From Streptomyces sp. JB150 (GTDB lineage Bacteria > Actinomycetota > Actinomycetes > Streptomycetales > Streptomycetaceae), in the NCBI RefSeq assembly GCF_011193355.1, contig NZ_CP049780.1:4785522-4849521 (forward strand): a stretch of DNA of 64,000 bases, given 5' to 3'. The notes beneath the pieces are model-generated. The model was not told where the DNA came from. It saw nothing but the letters and a program-made list of their open reading frames with translations, and did no database searches. Shown here piece after piece: positions 35,297 through 44,239 of the stretch. Numbering within the stretch: position 1 is the stretch's first letter; every line of letters begins with the position of its first letter. The position numbers and the translations under genes were made by a program.

Positions 35297-35326
35297 AAAG
35301 TTGGTCCAGACCAATTGGGTTGTCAA
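35297..35326 (-). promoter_or_regulatory. Chitinase promoter with DasR-type (dre) operator
   Basis: On the minus strand a perfect -35 TTGACA (35321-35326) is followed 18 bp later by an AACTTT -10-like box (35297-35302). The palindrome TGGTCCAGACCA (35302-35313) lies between them; it matches the DasR dre core TGGTCTAGACCA at 11 of 12 positions. DasR bound here would occlude the promoter, the known mode for streptomycete chitinase genes. The rest of the 343-bp gap to 35582 holds no gene. Confidence 0.75.
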
Positions 35327-35581
35327 GAGGGGCGGATCAAGACGGGCGTCAGCGCGGCGGGCCGGCCGGGTCACCCGAAGGGGGACGCTCCACGCCGGCG
35401 CGTGCACAGCCTGCCCCGGTTTGACGCGACTTGCGCGAAGGCAGTTGTTTCCGAGCTACCCAAACGCTGTTCTCCGGTCACAGAGCCGTGGATACAGTGC
35501 TGAGGTAGTCACGCAATGAAGTCACCTCGGTGTGCCGGAGTAACGCCGGCGGACCGACCGGCGTGAGACGGGGAGCTGCGC

Positions 35582-36592
35582 GTGCCAACTGCCATTGCCG
35601 TGACCAGCGCCGACCTGGCGCTGCCACCGCAGGACCAGCGGACCCTGCCCGCCGTCGTCCTCGGCGACCTGGACCGGCGCCCGCTGGAGCAGGTCCTCAC
35701 CGAGGTCACCGGCCTGCTGGAGACCCACGGTCATCTCGTCGTCGTCTACTCCTCCGCCGTCCCCGCCGCCGTCGAACGCAGGCTGTACACCGTCCGCTCC
35801 CTGCTGGAGAGCGACCGGATCGCCCTGTTCAGACCGGATCTGCCGCCGCTCGGCGTCGCCGTCCTCGCCCGGCAGCTGCGCCAGCTCGCCTCCTGCGACC
35901 TCGGCCCCGGCGTCCTCGCCTCCGCGGGCCGGCTGCTCACCCACTACGTCCACGCCGGCGCCCTGCTCGGCTCGGTCGCCCGCCTCGACCGCGTCCCCGT
36001 CGACCTCAAGGCGCACGCCAAGTCCTGGCTGCCGGGCAGTCAGTTCGCCGTCGTCGCGCACCCGCAGCCGCAGCTCGTCCGGCTCGGCGGACCGGGCGGC
36101 CACGGCCGGCAGAACGGCACGGGCCGGCAGAGCGGCACCGGCGGGCCCAGCGGCACCGGCCGACACATCGGGGGCGCCGGCCGGCAGACGGGCGCCGGCC
36201 GGCAGACGGGCGCCGGCCGGCAGGGCGCGCCCGGTCAGCCGGATGGGCCGGAGGCCGCCCTCACCGGACCCGAGTTCGCCACCTGGATGCTCACCGCCAA
36301 GGGCCAGCTCCCATCCGACTGGGTCACCTCCACCCTCGCTCCGGCCTGGCAGGTGCAGGGGATGCGCGAGACACCGCTGCCCGCGGAGTCCGCCGTCTGG
36401 TGGGGGACCGGGAAGCTGGTCGAGTTCTGCTCCTACCTGCCCGACCTGTCCGTCCTCTACCAGCTGGTCGGCTCGGTCCGGCAGGGCGTCTGCCACTGGT
36501 GCGGCATCGACGTCATCGGCGACCGCTGTGTCTTCTGCTCCGCCACCGCGCCGCCCCCGCCCGCCCAGCACCACCGGCTCACCGCCGGATAG
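35582..36592 (+). CDS. Hypothetical protein at head of Tad locus, C-terminal zinc-ribbon-like
   Basis: 336 residues from GTG 35582 (GGGGAG six bases upstream). No known domain. The N-terminal 160 residues look alpha/beta (LPAVVLGDLDRRPLEQVLTEV, LVVVYSSAVPAAVERRLYTVRSLLES). A low-complexity Gly/Arg/Gln segment has tandem GAGRQT units, followed by a helical part. The C-terminus has two CxxC pairs (CHWCGIDVIGDRCVFC), a probable zinc ribbon. It precedes cpaB by 54 bp and is likely the first gene of the pilus operon. Role unknown. Confidence 0.75.
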   Translation: MPTAIAVTSADLALPPQDQRTLPAVVLGDLDRRPLEQVLTEVTGLLETHGHLVVVYSSAVPAAVERRLYTVRSLLESDRIALFRPDLPPLGVAVLARQLRQLASCDLGPGVLASAGRLLTHYVHAGALLGSVARLDRVPVDLKAHAKSWLPGSQFAVVAHPQPQLVRLGGPGGHGRQNGTGRQSGTGGPSGTGRHIGGAGRQTGAGRQTGAGRQGAPGQPDGPEAALTGPEFATWMLTAKGQLPSDWVTSTLAPAWQVQGMRETPLPAESAVWWGTGKLVEFCSYLPDLSVLYQLVGSVRQGVCHWCGIDVIGDRCVFCSATAPPPPAQHHRLTAG

Positions 36593-36646
36593 GGCACAGC
36601 GCCCGAGAAGCCCCGACCGCCACCCCCCGATGAGGTTGCCCGCTTC

Positions 36647-37354
36647 ATGAACTCCCGTCAGCGCCGCGGCGTGATACTGCTGCTCCTGTCCGTCCTGTGC
36701 GCCCTCGGCGCGTTCGCGGGCGTCCTGTCCGTCGTCAACGACGCGAAGTCCAAGGTCGGCCCCGAGGTCACCGCCTACCGGCTCCGGCAGAGGATCGAGC
36801 CGTACACCCCGCTGACCGCCGGGCAGTTCGAGAAGATCGCGATGCCCGAGCGCTGGCTGTCGCCCAACGCGGTCCGCGACCTGTCGGAGATCCGCGGCAA
36901 GATCGCCGTCACCACCCTCCAGAAGGGCTCCCTGCTCCAGACCGACATGATCGTCGCGCGACCCGCCCTGCGCCCCGGCGAGCAGGAGGTCGCCATCATG
37001 ATCGACGCGGCGACCGGCGTCGCCGGGAAGATCACCGCGGGCGCCCGGGTCAACGTCTACGCCACCTTCGAGGGCGAGCGGGAAGGCGACCCGGACCAGT
37101 CGAAGATCATCGTCACCGACGCCCGGGTCCTCGACGTCGGTGAGCTGACCGCCCTGCGACCGGACGAGGACGACCGCGGCCGCGAGCCCACCGACGCCGT
37201 GCCCATCACCTTCGCCCTGTCCGCCCTCGACGCCCAGCGCCTCACCTACGCCGAGTCCTTCGCCGAGCGGGTCCGGCTCGCCCTGGTCGCGCCCGGCGGT
37301 GACTCCACGGTCCCCGAGAAGGACCGGACGTACGAACTCGCGAAGGACAAGTGA
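36647..37354 (+). CDS. cpaB: Flp pilus assembly protein CpaB/RcpC (SAF domain)
   Basis: 235 residues from ATG 36647. One N-terminal membrane helix (GVILLLLSVLCALGAFAGVLSVV), then an SAF domain (IEPYTPLTAGQFEKIAMPERWL, LQKGSLLQTDMIV) and the RcpC-type beta region (EVAIMIDAATGVAGKITAGARVNVYATFEG, KIIVTDARVLDVG). In Tad systems this protein acts in the cell envelope around the assembly machinery. Its stop is 7 bp before cpaE, in a run of tightly packed tad genes. Confidence 0.88.
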   Translation: MNSRQRRGVILLLLSVLCALGAFAGVLSVVNDAKSKVGPEVTAYRLRQRIEPYTPLTAGQFEKIAMPERWLSPNAVRDLSEIRGKIAVTTLQKGSLLQTDMIVARPALRPGEQEVAIMIDAATGVAGKITAGARVNVYATFEGEREGDPDQSKIIVTDARVLDVGELTALRPDEDDRGREPTDAVPITFALSALDAQRLTYAESFAERVRLALVAPGGDSTVPEKDRTYELAKDK

Positions 37355-37361
37355 GACCCGC

Positions 37362-38615
37362 ATGCCCACGAGGATCCTGCCGGCGGTCGGCGACGCGGAC
37401 GCGGCCCGCTCCGTCACCACCCTGCTCAGCCAGCTCCCGGACGCCGAGCCGGTGGCCCCGGTGACGGACTCCACCCAGCTCGTCGACACCCTCGCCCGGC
37501 TCGCCGCCGACTCCGTCGACGAACTCCCCGAGGTCGTGGTCGTGCACGAGCGGATCGGCCCCGTCCCCGCCCTCGAACTGATCCGCGAGGTCGCCCTGCG
37601 CTTCCCCGCGGTCGGCGTCATCCTCGTCACCTCCGACGCGAGCCCCGGCCTCTTCCAGGCCGCCATGGACTCCGGCGCCCGCGGCCTGGTCACCCTCCCG
37701 CTCGGCTACGAGGAACTCGCCAGCCGGGTGCAGGCGGTCTCGCAGTGGTCGGTCGGCGTCCGCCGCCATCTCGGGCACGGCGGGGACGTGTTCACCGGCG
37801 CCGGCGGCACCGTCGTCACCGTCAGCGGCGCCAAGGGCGGCGTCGGCACCACGGTCACCGCCATCCAGCTGGCCCTTGCCGCCCAGGCCTCCGGCCGCGC
37901 CACCGCCCTCGTCGACCTGGACCTCCAGACCGGCGACATCGCCTCCTACCTCGACGTCCAGTTCCGCCGCTCGGTCGTCGACCTCGCCGCCATCACCGAC
38001 ATCTCGCCGCGCGTCCTCGCCGACGCCGTCTTCCGCCACGACACCGGCCTCGCCCTGCTGCTCGCCCCCGGCGAGGGCGAACGCGGCGAGGAGGTCACCG
38101 ACCGCGCCGCCCGCCAGGTCGTCAGCGCCCTGCGCTCCCGCTACGAGACGGTCGTCATCGACTGCGGCGCCCAGCTCACCGGCGCCGGCGCCGCCGCCGT
38201 CGAGATGGCCGACACCGCGCTGCTGGTCACCACCCCGGACGTGGTCGCCGTCCGCGGCGCCAAACGCGTGGTGCGCATGTGGGACCGGCTGCAGATCCGC
38301 AAGGCCGAGGAGACCACCGTCGTCGTCAACCGCCACACGCGCGCGACGGAGATCCAGCCGGCTCTCATCCGCAAGATCACCGGTACGGCGGTGGCGGCCA
38401 CCACCGTCCCCGCCCACTTCAAGGAACTCCAGGCCGCCGTCGACGCGGGCCGCCTGCACGAACTGGACAACCGCGGCACGGTCAAACAGGCCCTGTGGGC
38501 CCTCGCGGGCGAACTCGGCCTGGTGAAACCGGCGGCGGACCGCCGGGCGGGCGGACGGCCGCGCGGCGACCGGGGATCGGTGAGCTTCCGCAGGCGCAGG
38601 GACTCGGGGGGATGA
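37362..38615 (+). CDS. cpaE: Tad pilus localisation ATPase CpaE/TadZ
   Basis: 417 residues from ATG 37362. An N-terminal receiver-like domain (about 1-125, no phospho-acceptor in the usual place: VVVVHERIGPVPALELI) is followed by a ParA/MinD-type ATPase with a deviant Walker A VSGAKGGVGTTVTAIQLALAAQ and ALVDLDLQTGDIASYLD. TadZ/CpaE positions the pilus machine at the membrane. The C-terminal tail is basic and disordered (RRAGGRPRGDRGSVSFRRRR). Its stop overlaps the next ATG (ATGA). Confidence 0.9.
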   Translation: MPTRILPAVGDADAARSVTTLLSQLPDAEPVAPVTDSTQLVDTLARLAADSVDELPEVVVVHERIGPVPALELIREVALRFPAVGVILVTSDASPGLFQAAMDSGARGLVTLPLGYEELASRVQAVSQWSVGVRRHLGHGGDVFTGAGGTVVTVSGAKGGVGTTVTAIQLALAAQASGRATALVDLDLQTGDIASYLDVQFRRSVVDLAAITDISPRVLADAVFRHDTGLALLLAPGEGERGEEVTDRAARQVVSALRSRYETVVIDCGAQLTGAGAAAVEMADTALLVTTPDVVAVRGAKRVVRMWDRLQIRKAEETTVVVNRHTRATEIQPALIRKITGTAVAATTVPAHFKELQAAVDAGRLHELDNRGTVKQALWALAGELGLVKPAADRRAGGRPRGDRGSVSFRRRRDSGG

Positions 38616-39040
38616 GCATGCGGCGCGCTCGGACACGCGAACGGATGCGCGGACGGATACGTGAGCGGATGCGCGAGCGGGACAGCGGCCAGGTCACGAT
38701 CGAGTTCCTCGGGATGACCCCGCTGATCCTCATCACGCTGGTCCTGCTGTGGCAGTTCGTGCTCCTGGGATACACCTACGTGCTCGCGGGTAACGCTGCC
38801 GACGAGGCGGTACGGGCCGCCACGGCGGCGGCGCCGGGCGAACGCCAGGGCGTCTGCGAGACGGCGGGCCGGGACAAGCTGCCGGGAGCCTGGGAGGGGG
38901 GCGCGAGCGTGGAGTGCGCGGGCGCGGGCTATGTCACGGCCCACGTGACGCTGAGGGTGCCGGTCCTCTTCCCCGGCGCGGTCGGCTTCCCCTTCGAGGT
39001 ACGCGGCCAGGCGGGCGCCGTCGAGGAGGAACGGGACTGA
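38612..39040 (+). CDS. tadE: TadE-family pseudopilin-like protein
   Basis: 142 residues from ATG 38612 (4-bp overlap with cpaE); ATG 38618 also possible. A strongly basic N-terminus (RTRERMRGRIRERMRERD) leads to the TadE signature SGQVTIEFLGMTPLILITLVLLWQFVLLGYTYVLAGNA, a class III-like prepilin segment with the conserved E. The exterior is short with a Cys pair. TadE proteins are minor pseudopilins of Tad pili. Followed at 1 bp by a second TadE gene. Confidence 0.85.
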   Translation: MSMRRARTRERMRGRIRERMRERDSGQVTIEFLGMTPLILITLVLLWQFVLLGYTYVLAGNAADEAVRAATAAAPGERQGVCETAGRDKLPGAWEGGASVECAGAGYVTAHVTLRVPVLFPGAVGFPFEVRGQAGAVEEERD

Positions 39041-39041
39041 C

Positions 39042-39413
39042 ATGCCGTACGACGGGAAGCCACGCGATCGCGGCCAGGTCGCCCTCGAATACCTCGGGTT
39101 CATCCCGGTCCTCGTCCTCGTCGCCCTGGCCGGCGTCCAGCTCGGGCTGATCGCGTACGCCGCCCAGCAGGCCGGCACGGCGGCCAGGGCCGGCGCGCGG
39201 GCCGCCTCCCTCGACCTGAGCGCCCAGGACGGCTGCGCGCAGGCGGTCAGCGGCTGGCTGGCCGACGGCACCGCGTGCGGGGAGGCACGGGGAGCCGACG
39301 AGGTGACCGTCACCGCCACCGTCGAGATCCCCTCCGTCGTCTTCGGCTGGGACTTCGACCCCGCCCGGAAGTCCGCCACCATGCCGCTCGACTCGACCAC
39401 CGACGAAGACTGA
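39042..39413 (+). CDS. TadE-family pseudopilin-like protein, second copy
   Basis: 123 residues from ATG 39042. Signature RGQVALEYLGFIPVLVLVALAGVQLGLIAYAAQQA with the conserved E, then a short exterior ending acidic (DSTTDED). It differs enough from the preceding copy to be a distinct minor subunit. It lies 23 bp before tadA. Confidence 0.83.
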   Translation: MPYDGKPRDRGQVALEYLGFIPVLVLVALAGVQLGLIAYAAQQAGTAARAGARAASLDLSAQDGCAQAVSGWLADGTACGEARGADEVTVTATVEIPSVVFGWDFDPARKSATMPLDSTTDED

Positions 39414-39436
39414 CGCGGGAACCGGGAGCACCGACC

Positions 39437-40774
39437 ATGAGCCTGCGCGCACGCATCAACTCGCCCGAGGAACACGGCAGCCGGGGCGAGGACGGCCACC
39501 TCGTCGCCTCCTACCGCGCCAAGCTGCTGGAGGAGATCGACCTCGCCGAGATGAGCGCGCTGGCCGCCGCCGAGCGCCGGGCGCGCCTGGAGCGGGTGCT
39601 CGGGCACATCATCAGCCGCGAGGGCCCCGTACTGTCCACGGTGGAGCGGTCGCAGCTGATCCGCCGGGTGGTCGACGAGGCCCTCGGCCTCGGCATCCTC
39701 GAACCCCTCCTCGAAGACGCCTCGATCACCGAGATCATGGTCAACGGCCCCGACGCGATTTTCGTCGAACGCGGCGGCCGGGTGGAACAACTCCCGCTGC
39801 GTTTCGCCTCGAACGACCAGCTGATGCAGACGATCGAGCGGATCGTGTCCACCGTGAACCGGCGGGTCGACGAGTCCAACCCCATGGTCGACGCCCGCCT
39901 GCCCTCCGGCGAACGCGTCAACGTCATCATCCCCCCGCTCTCCCTGACCGGCCCGACCCTCACCATCCGCCGCTTCCCGCGCTCCTTCACCCTCCACGAG
40001 CTGATCGGCTTCGGCTCCCTCGACGAGCACATGCTCTACCTGCTGGCGGGCCTGGTGCAGGCCCGGTTCAACATCATCGTCTCGGGCGCCACCGGCACCG
40101 GGAAGACGACCCTGCTCAACGCCCTCTCCGGCCTCATCCCCGAGACCGAGCGGATCATCACCATCGAGGACTCCGCCGAACTCCAGCTCCAGCAGCAGCA
40201 CGTCATCCGCCTGGAGTCGCGCCCGCCGAACGTCGAGGGCAAGGGCCAGGTCACCATCCGCGACCTGGTCCGCAACTCGCTGCGGATGCGCCCCGACCGG
40301 ATCGTCGTCGGCGAGGTGCGCGGCGGGGAGTCCCTGGACATGCTCCAGGCCATGTCCACCGGCCACGACGGATCGCTGGCGACCGTCCACGCCAACAGCG
40401 CCGAGGACGCCCTGATGCGGCTGCAGACCCTCGCCTCCATGTCGGACGTCGAGGTGCCCTTCGTGGCGCTCCACGACCAGATCAACAGCGCCGTCGACGT
40501 CGTCGTCCAGCTCACCCGCTTCGCCGACGGCGCGCGCCGCGTCACCGAGATCGCCGTCCTCGACAGCCACGGCGGGGAGCCGTACCGCCTGGCCACCGTC
40601 GCCCGCTTCGACGCCCGGCCGATGACGCCCGACGGCCGGGTCCACGGCGCGTTCCGGTACTTCCCGTTGCCCCGCCGCACCGCCGACCGCCTGTACATGG
40701 CGAGCCAGCCCGTCCCGCAGGCCTTCGGCGTCGCCCACACCGAGGACCAGCTCGCCACCCGGACGTGGAACTGA
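39437..40774 (+). CDS. tadA: Tad pilus assembly ATPase TadA/CpaF
   Basis: 445 residues from ATG 39437. Type II/IV secretion ATPase family: N-terminal domain (LEPLLEDASITEIMVNGPDAIFVERGG), Walker A GATGTGKT at 217-224, Asp box RIITIEDSAELQL, Walker B RPDRIVVGEVRGGE, and His box GHDGSLATVHANS. It powers pilus assembly from the cytosolic face with TadB and TadC. Normal family length. It is 4 bp from tadB. The in-frame extension to 39275 lies inside the TadE gene. Confidence 0.96.
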   Translation: MSLRARINSPEEHGSRGEDGHLVASYRAKLLEEIDLAEMSALAAAERRARLERVLGHIISREGPVLSTVERSQLIRRVVDEALGLGILEPLLEDASITEIMVNGPDAIFVERGGRVEQLPLRFASNDQLMQTIERIVSTVNRRVDESNPMVDARLPSGERVNVIIPPLSLTGPTLTIRRFPRSFTLHELIGFGSLDEHMLYLLAGLVQARFNIIVSGATGTGKTTLLNALSGLIPETERIITIEDSAELQLQQQHVIRLESRPPNVEGKGQVTIRDLVRNSLRMRPDRIVVGEVRGGESLDMLQAMSTGHDGSLATVHANSAEDALMRLQTLASMSDVEVPFVALHDQINSAVDVVVQLTRFADGARRVTEIAVLDSHGGEPYRLATVARFDARPMTPDGRVHGAFRYFPLPRRTADRLYMASQPVPQAFGVAHTEDQLATRTWN

Positions 40775-40778
40775 GGAC

Positions 40779-41723
40779 ATGGAACTGAATACCCTCGTTG
40801 CCCTGACGACCGGCGTCGCCCTGCTGACCTGCGTCCTCGCGGTCGCCGGCGTCCACGCCTACGCCTCGGGCCGGGCCCAGCGCCAGGCCCTGGTCGACCG
40901 CCTCACGGCAGCCGGCCAGGTCCCGTCCACCGGCCGCCGGCGCCGCTTCCGCACCCTCGACCGCCGCCTGCGCCGTACGGCGTTCGGCCGGCGCCTGGAA
41001 CTGCGGCTCGCGGCGACCGGCCTGGACGTCACACCCGGCGAGTTCTTCGCCGCGATGCTCGCCACCGTCGCGGGCCTGTGGCTGATCGGCCAGGCCACCC
41101 TCGCGCCGTTCTTCGGCCCCATCGCGGGCCTGACCGGCGTCTGGGCGGCGACTCAGTTCCTCAACTGGCAGCGCCAGAAGCGCATCGAGCGGTTCATCAA
41201 CCAGCTTCCCGAACTGGCCCGCATCCTCGCCAACGCCACCCACGCCGGGCTCGCGCTGCGTACGGCCATCGGCATGGCGGCGGAGGAGCTGGAGGCCCCG
41301 GCGGGCGAGGAACTGGCCAAGGTGGCGAACCAGCTGGCGGTCGGCGCGTCCATGGACGACGCGCTCGGCGAACTCGCCGAACGGCTCCCGTCCCGCGAAC
41401 TCGGGGTCCTCGTGACGACGCTGGTGCTCGCCAACCGCGCGGGCGGCCAGCTCGTCGGCGCGCTGCGCAACCTGACCGAGACGCTGGAGGAGCGCAAGGA
41501 GACCCGGCGGGAGATCCGCACCCAGCTCTCCCAGGTGAACATGACCTCGTACGCCGTCCCGGTCATGGGCATCGGCTCCCTCTTCCTGATGAACGGCGTG
41601 AAGGACGGCGCCCTGGACCGGATGACCGGCTCACCGGTCGGCCAGGCCTGCGTGATCATCGCGTTCGCGCTCTACGCGGTCGGTTTCGTCCTGATCCGCC
41701 GGATGTCCCGGATCGACGTCTGA
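40779..41723 (+). CDS. tadB: Tad pilus platform protein TadB
   Basis: 314 residues from ATG 40779. GspF/TadB-type membrane protein with helices at the N-terminus (VALTTGVALLTCVLAVAGV), around residues 85-125 (EFFAAMLATVAGLWLIGQA), and near the C-terminus (VPVMGIGSLFLM, VIIAFALYAVGFVLIRRM). The cytosolic domain contains FINQLPELARILANATHAGLALRTAIGMAAEEL and the LVTTLVLANRAGGQLVGAL block. It forms the inner-membrane platform with TadC. Confidence 0.93.
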   Translation: MELNTLVALTTGVALLTCVLAVAGVHAYASGRAQRQALVDRLTAAGQVPSTGRRRRFRTLDRRLRRTAFGRRLELRLAATGLDVTPGEFFAAMLATVAGLWLIGQATLAPFFGPIAGLTGVWAATQFLNWQRQKRIERFINQLPELARILANATHAGLALRTAIGMAAEELEAPAGEELAKVANQLAVGASMDDALGELAERLPSRELGVLVTTLVLANRAGGQLVGALRNLTETLEERKETRREIRTQLSQVNMTSYAVPVMGIGSLFLMNGVKDGALDRMTGSPVGQACVIIAFALYAVGFVLIRRMSRIDV

Positions 41724-41741
41724 CGGCGCCAAAGGACACTC

Positions 41742-41855
41742 ATGGACCGGGTGATCCGCAGACTGCACGGACTTCGGGGAGTTCCCGGAAGTCAAGGAAC
41801 CGCAGGAGAGGAAAGGGGGTCCGAATCATGGCATTACTGCTGGCTCTGCTGATGG
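41742..41855 (+). CDS. Possible small leader ORF overlapping tadC start
   Basis: ATG 41742 has AAAGGA five bases upstream and opens 37 codons (beginning MDRVIRRLHGLRG), ending at a TGA 25 bp inside tadC in another frame. It is basic and has no hydrophobic segment. Translating ribosomes would cross the tadC ribosome-binding site, so it may couple or regulate tadC translation, or it may be chance. No homology is known to me. Confidence 0.3.
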
Positions 41856-42715
41856 GCGTGGCCGTCTGGGGCGTCTTCGCCGGCATCCGCATGTACCGCG
41901 CGGACGCCAAACTGCCCACCGACCTGGCGCTCGCCCTGGAGGTCGGCGCCACCCGCACCGGCGCGGTCGACTCGCTCGTCGACCGCCTCGGCATGCGCTA
42001 CGCGCCCGCCGTCCTGCGCCTCATGGGCCCCCGGCAGGTCGCGAAGTACCGCCGCAAGATCGACCTCGCGGGCAACCCGGGCGGCCTGACCATCGACCGC
42101 TACGCCGCCCGCCGTGCCGTCTACGGCGCGCTGGGCGCCGTGGGCGGACTGGTCTTCCTGCTCCAGGGCAACGTCCTCATGACCGTGCTCCTGCTCGCCT
42201 TCGGCGCGTTCTGGACCGAGGTCGGGATCTGGTCGGCGATCCGGGTCCGGCGGGACGTCATCGAGCGCACCCTGCCGGACTTCCTCGACGTCCTCGCCGT
42301 CGTGGTCAGCGCGGGCCTCGGCTTCCGCCAGGCCCTGGACCGCGTGGCGTCGCGCTACGAGGGCCCCTGGGCGGACGAGATCCGCATCACCCTCCGCCAG
42401 ATGGACCTCGGCATGAGCCGCCGCCAGGCCTTCGCGGAACTGCGCCGGCGCAACGACTCCGAACAGGTCGCCATGTTCGTGACCGCGCTCCAGCAGGGCG
42501 AGGAACTGGGCGCCCCGATCGTCGACACGCTCGTCGCCCTCGCCAAGGACATGCGGCGCACCGACGCCCAGAACGCCCGCCGCAAGGCGGCCCGCGCCGT
42601 CCCCAAGGCCACCATGATGATCACCACGTTCATGGTCCCGGCGACGATGCTGCTGCTGGGCGCGGGCCTGCTGCTGGGATCCGGGACGGACTTCGGCACG
42701 ATCACGGGTGAGTGA
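41828..42715 (+). CDS. tadC: Tad pilus platform protein TadC, TTA as third codon
   Basis: 295 residues from ATG 41828 (AGAGGAAAGGGGG upstream). GspF/TadC-type membrane protein: N-terminal helix (LLLALLMGVAVWGVFAGI), a central helix pair (AALGAVGGLVFLLQGNVLMTVLLLAFGAF-type region), cytosolic domain RTLPDFLDVLAVVVSAGLGFRQALDRVA-type with LGAPIVDTLVALAKDMR, and a C-terminal helix (TTFMVPATMLLLGAGLLLGSG). Codon 3 is TTA (41834-41836), a codon read only by the bldA tRNA in streptomycetes, so full pilus assembly should depend on bldA. Confidence 0.93.
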   Translation: MALLLALLMGVAVWGVFAGIRMYRADAKLPTDLALALEVGATRTGAVDSLVDRLGMRYAPAVLRLMGPRQVAKYRRKIDLAGNPGGLTIDRYAARRAVYGALGAVGGLVFLLQGNVLMTVLLLAFGAFWTEVGIWSAIRVRRDVIERTLPDFLDVLAVVVSAGLGFRQALDRVASRYEGPWADEIRITLRQMDLGMSRRQAFAELRRRNDSEQVAMFVTALQQGEELGAPIVDTLVALAKDMRRTDAQNARRKAARAVPKATMMITTFMVPATMLLLGAGLLLGSGTDFGTITGE

Positions 42716-42718
42716 GCG

Positions 42719-44239
42719 GTGGCGACGATGTCGACGTGGACGGGACGGGGCGGCCCGGCGGGGCGGGGCGGCCCGGCGGGGCGAGGTGGCCCGGCGGGGT
42801 GGGGCGGCCGGGTGCGGCGGGCCTTGCTGAAAGCCCCGTTGGCCCCCGCGCAGCCCTCAGCGCACCCTTCGGCCCTCACCCACCCCCCGGCGCACCCCCC
42901 GTCCCTCACCCACCCCCCTGCCCCCACCGCACCCTCGCCCCCCGCCGAGGGTTCAGCCGCCCCCACCCTCTCCCTCCAGGTCAACGCCCTCCAGGCGCTG
43001 TGCCGCCAGGTCTTCGGCTTCCGCCTGGCCATGATCGCTCTGGCGGCCCCCGCAGCCCTCCTGAACGCCTCGCCCGGCCTGGGCCAGAACCTGGTGGGCG
43101 CGGCGGTCGTGGTCACCTTCATGGGGTCGTACGCCCTCTTCCGGGACTGGGAACGCTTCGGCCCGCTGCTCCTGCGCCACCCCACCCTGCTCGCGGCGGA
43201 CACCCTGTTCGGCTCACTGCTGCTGGTCTCGGCGGGCCCGGACACCACGCTGGCGTACGTCAGCGTCTGCACGCCCCTCCTCGCCGGCCTGGCCTACAGC
43301 TGGCGCGGCGCCGCCTGTTTCGCCTCGCTGCAGTCGCTGATCCTGCTCCTGGTGCAGGCGACCCTGGCCCGGACCGGGGACCGTACCCCGGCGGAGGCCC
43401 TGCTGGTCCCCGGCCTGTGTGTGATCACGGGGGCGGCCGGTTCGCTGTTGCGCAACCTCATGCTGCGCTTCGGCGAGGCGACGCGGGCCCTGACGGCCGT
43501 ACAGGCCCGCCTCGCGGCGACGGAGGCGGTGGCGGAGGAACGTGCGCGGCTGGCCCGCGAACTGCACGACTCGGTGGCCAAGACGCTGCACGGCGTGGCG
43601 CTGGCCGCGGAGGGCCTGGCGGTCTCGGCGAACGCGCCGGCCCCCGACGCGGCGGTACTGCGCCGGCAGGCCGACCTGGTGGCCCGCGCGGCCCGCAGAG
43701 CGGCGACCGAGTCCCGCGAACTCCTCACGGACCTGCGCCGCGAGCCCGGCGGCCCGGCGAGTGCGCTGGACCTGGAGGCGGAACTAAGGTCCCGTACGCG
43801 CGACTTCACCGCCCGCACCGGCATCCCGGCGACGTACGAACCGACGGACGGGGACCGCCCCCTGCCCCCCGTCCCGCCCGCGGTGGGCCGCCAGCTCCTC
43901 ACCATCACCGACGAGGCCCTGGAGAACGCCCACCGGCACGCGTCCCCCGCCTCGGTGCGGGTGACGGCGGGCGTGGCGGATGAGCACCTGCTCCTGGCCG
44001 TGTACGACGACGGCCGCGGCCTCCCCCACGACGCCACGCTCGACCGCCTGCGCGAGACGGGCCACTTCGGCCTCCTGGGCATGGTGGAGCGGGCGGCGTC
44101 CGTGGGGGCCCGCATCGGCATCGGCCGCGGCGCCCACCCGCGGGGCACGGAAGTCCGCCTGGAGCTCCCCCTGACGGCGCTGACGGCGCTGACGGTCCCC
44201 ACGGCCCCCGACGACCCCGACCCAGGTGACGCAGCATGA
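42719..44239 (+). CDS. Sensor histidine kinase (HisKA_3) embedded in Tad locus
   Basis: 506 residues from GTG 42719, 3 bp after tadC. An odd N-terminal extension of about 80 residues is Gly/Arg then Pro/Ala/His repeats (GRGGPAGRGGPAG, HPPAHPPSLTHPPAP). About five membrane helices follow (FRLAMIALAAPAALLNA, LVGAAVVVTFMGSYALF). The dimerisation/phosphoacceptor segment has His283 in ARELHDSVAKTLHG, with the ATPase N-box TDEALENAHRHA and G-boxes DDGRGLP and GHFGLLGMVERA. It pairs with the response regulator that overlaps its stop (ATGA). The signal is unknown. Confidence 0.9.
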   Translation: MATMSTWTGRGGPAGRGGPAGRGGPAGWGGRVRRALLKAPLAPAQPSAHPSALTHPPAHPPSLTHPPAPTAPSPPAEGSAAPTLSLQVNALQALCRQVFGFRLAMIALAAPAALLNASPGLGQNLVGAAVVVTFMGSYALFRDWERFGPLLLRHPTLLAADTLFGSLLLVSAGPDTTLAYVSVCTPLLAGLAYSWRGAACFASLQSLILLLVQATLARTGDRTPAEALLVPGLCVITGAAGSLLRNLMLRFGEATRALTAVQARLAATEAVAEERARLARELHDSVAKTLHGVALAAEGLAVSANAPAPDAAVLRRQADLVARAARRAATESRELLTDLRREPGGPASALDLEAELRSRTRDFTARTGIPATYEPTDGDRPLPPVPPAVGRQLLTITDEALENAHRHASPASVRVTAGVADEHLLLAVYDDGRGLPHDATLDRLRETGHFGLLGMVERAASVGARIGIGRGAHPRGTEVRLELPLTALTALTVPTAPDDPDPGDAA

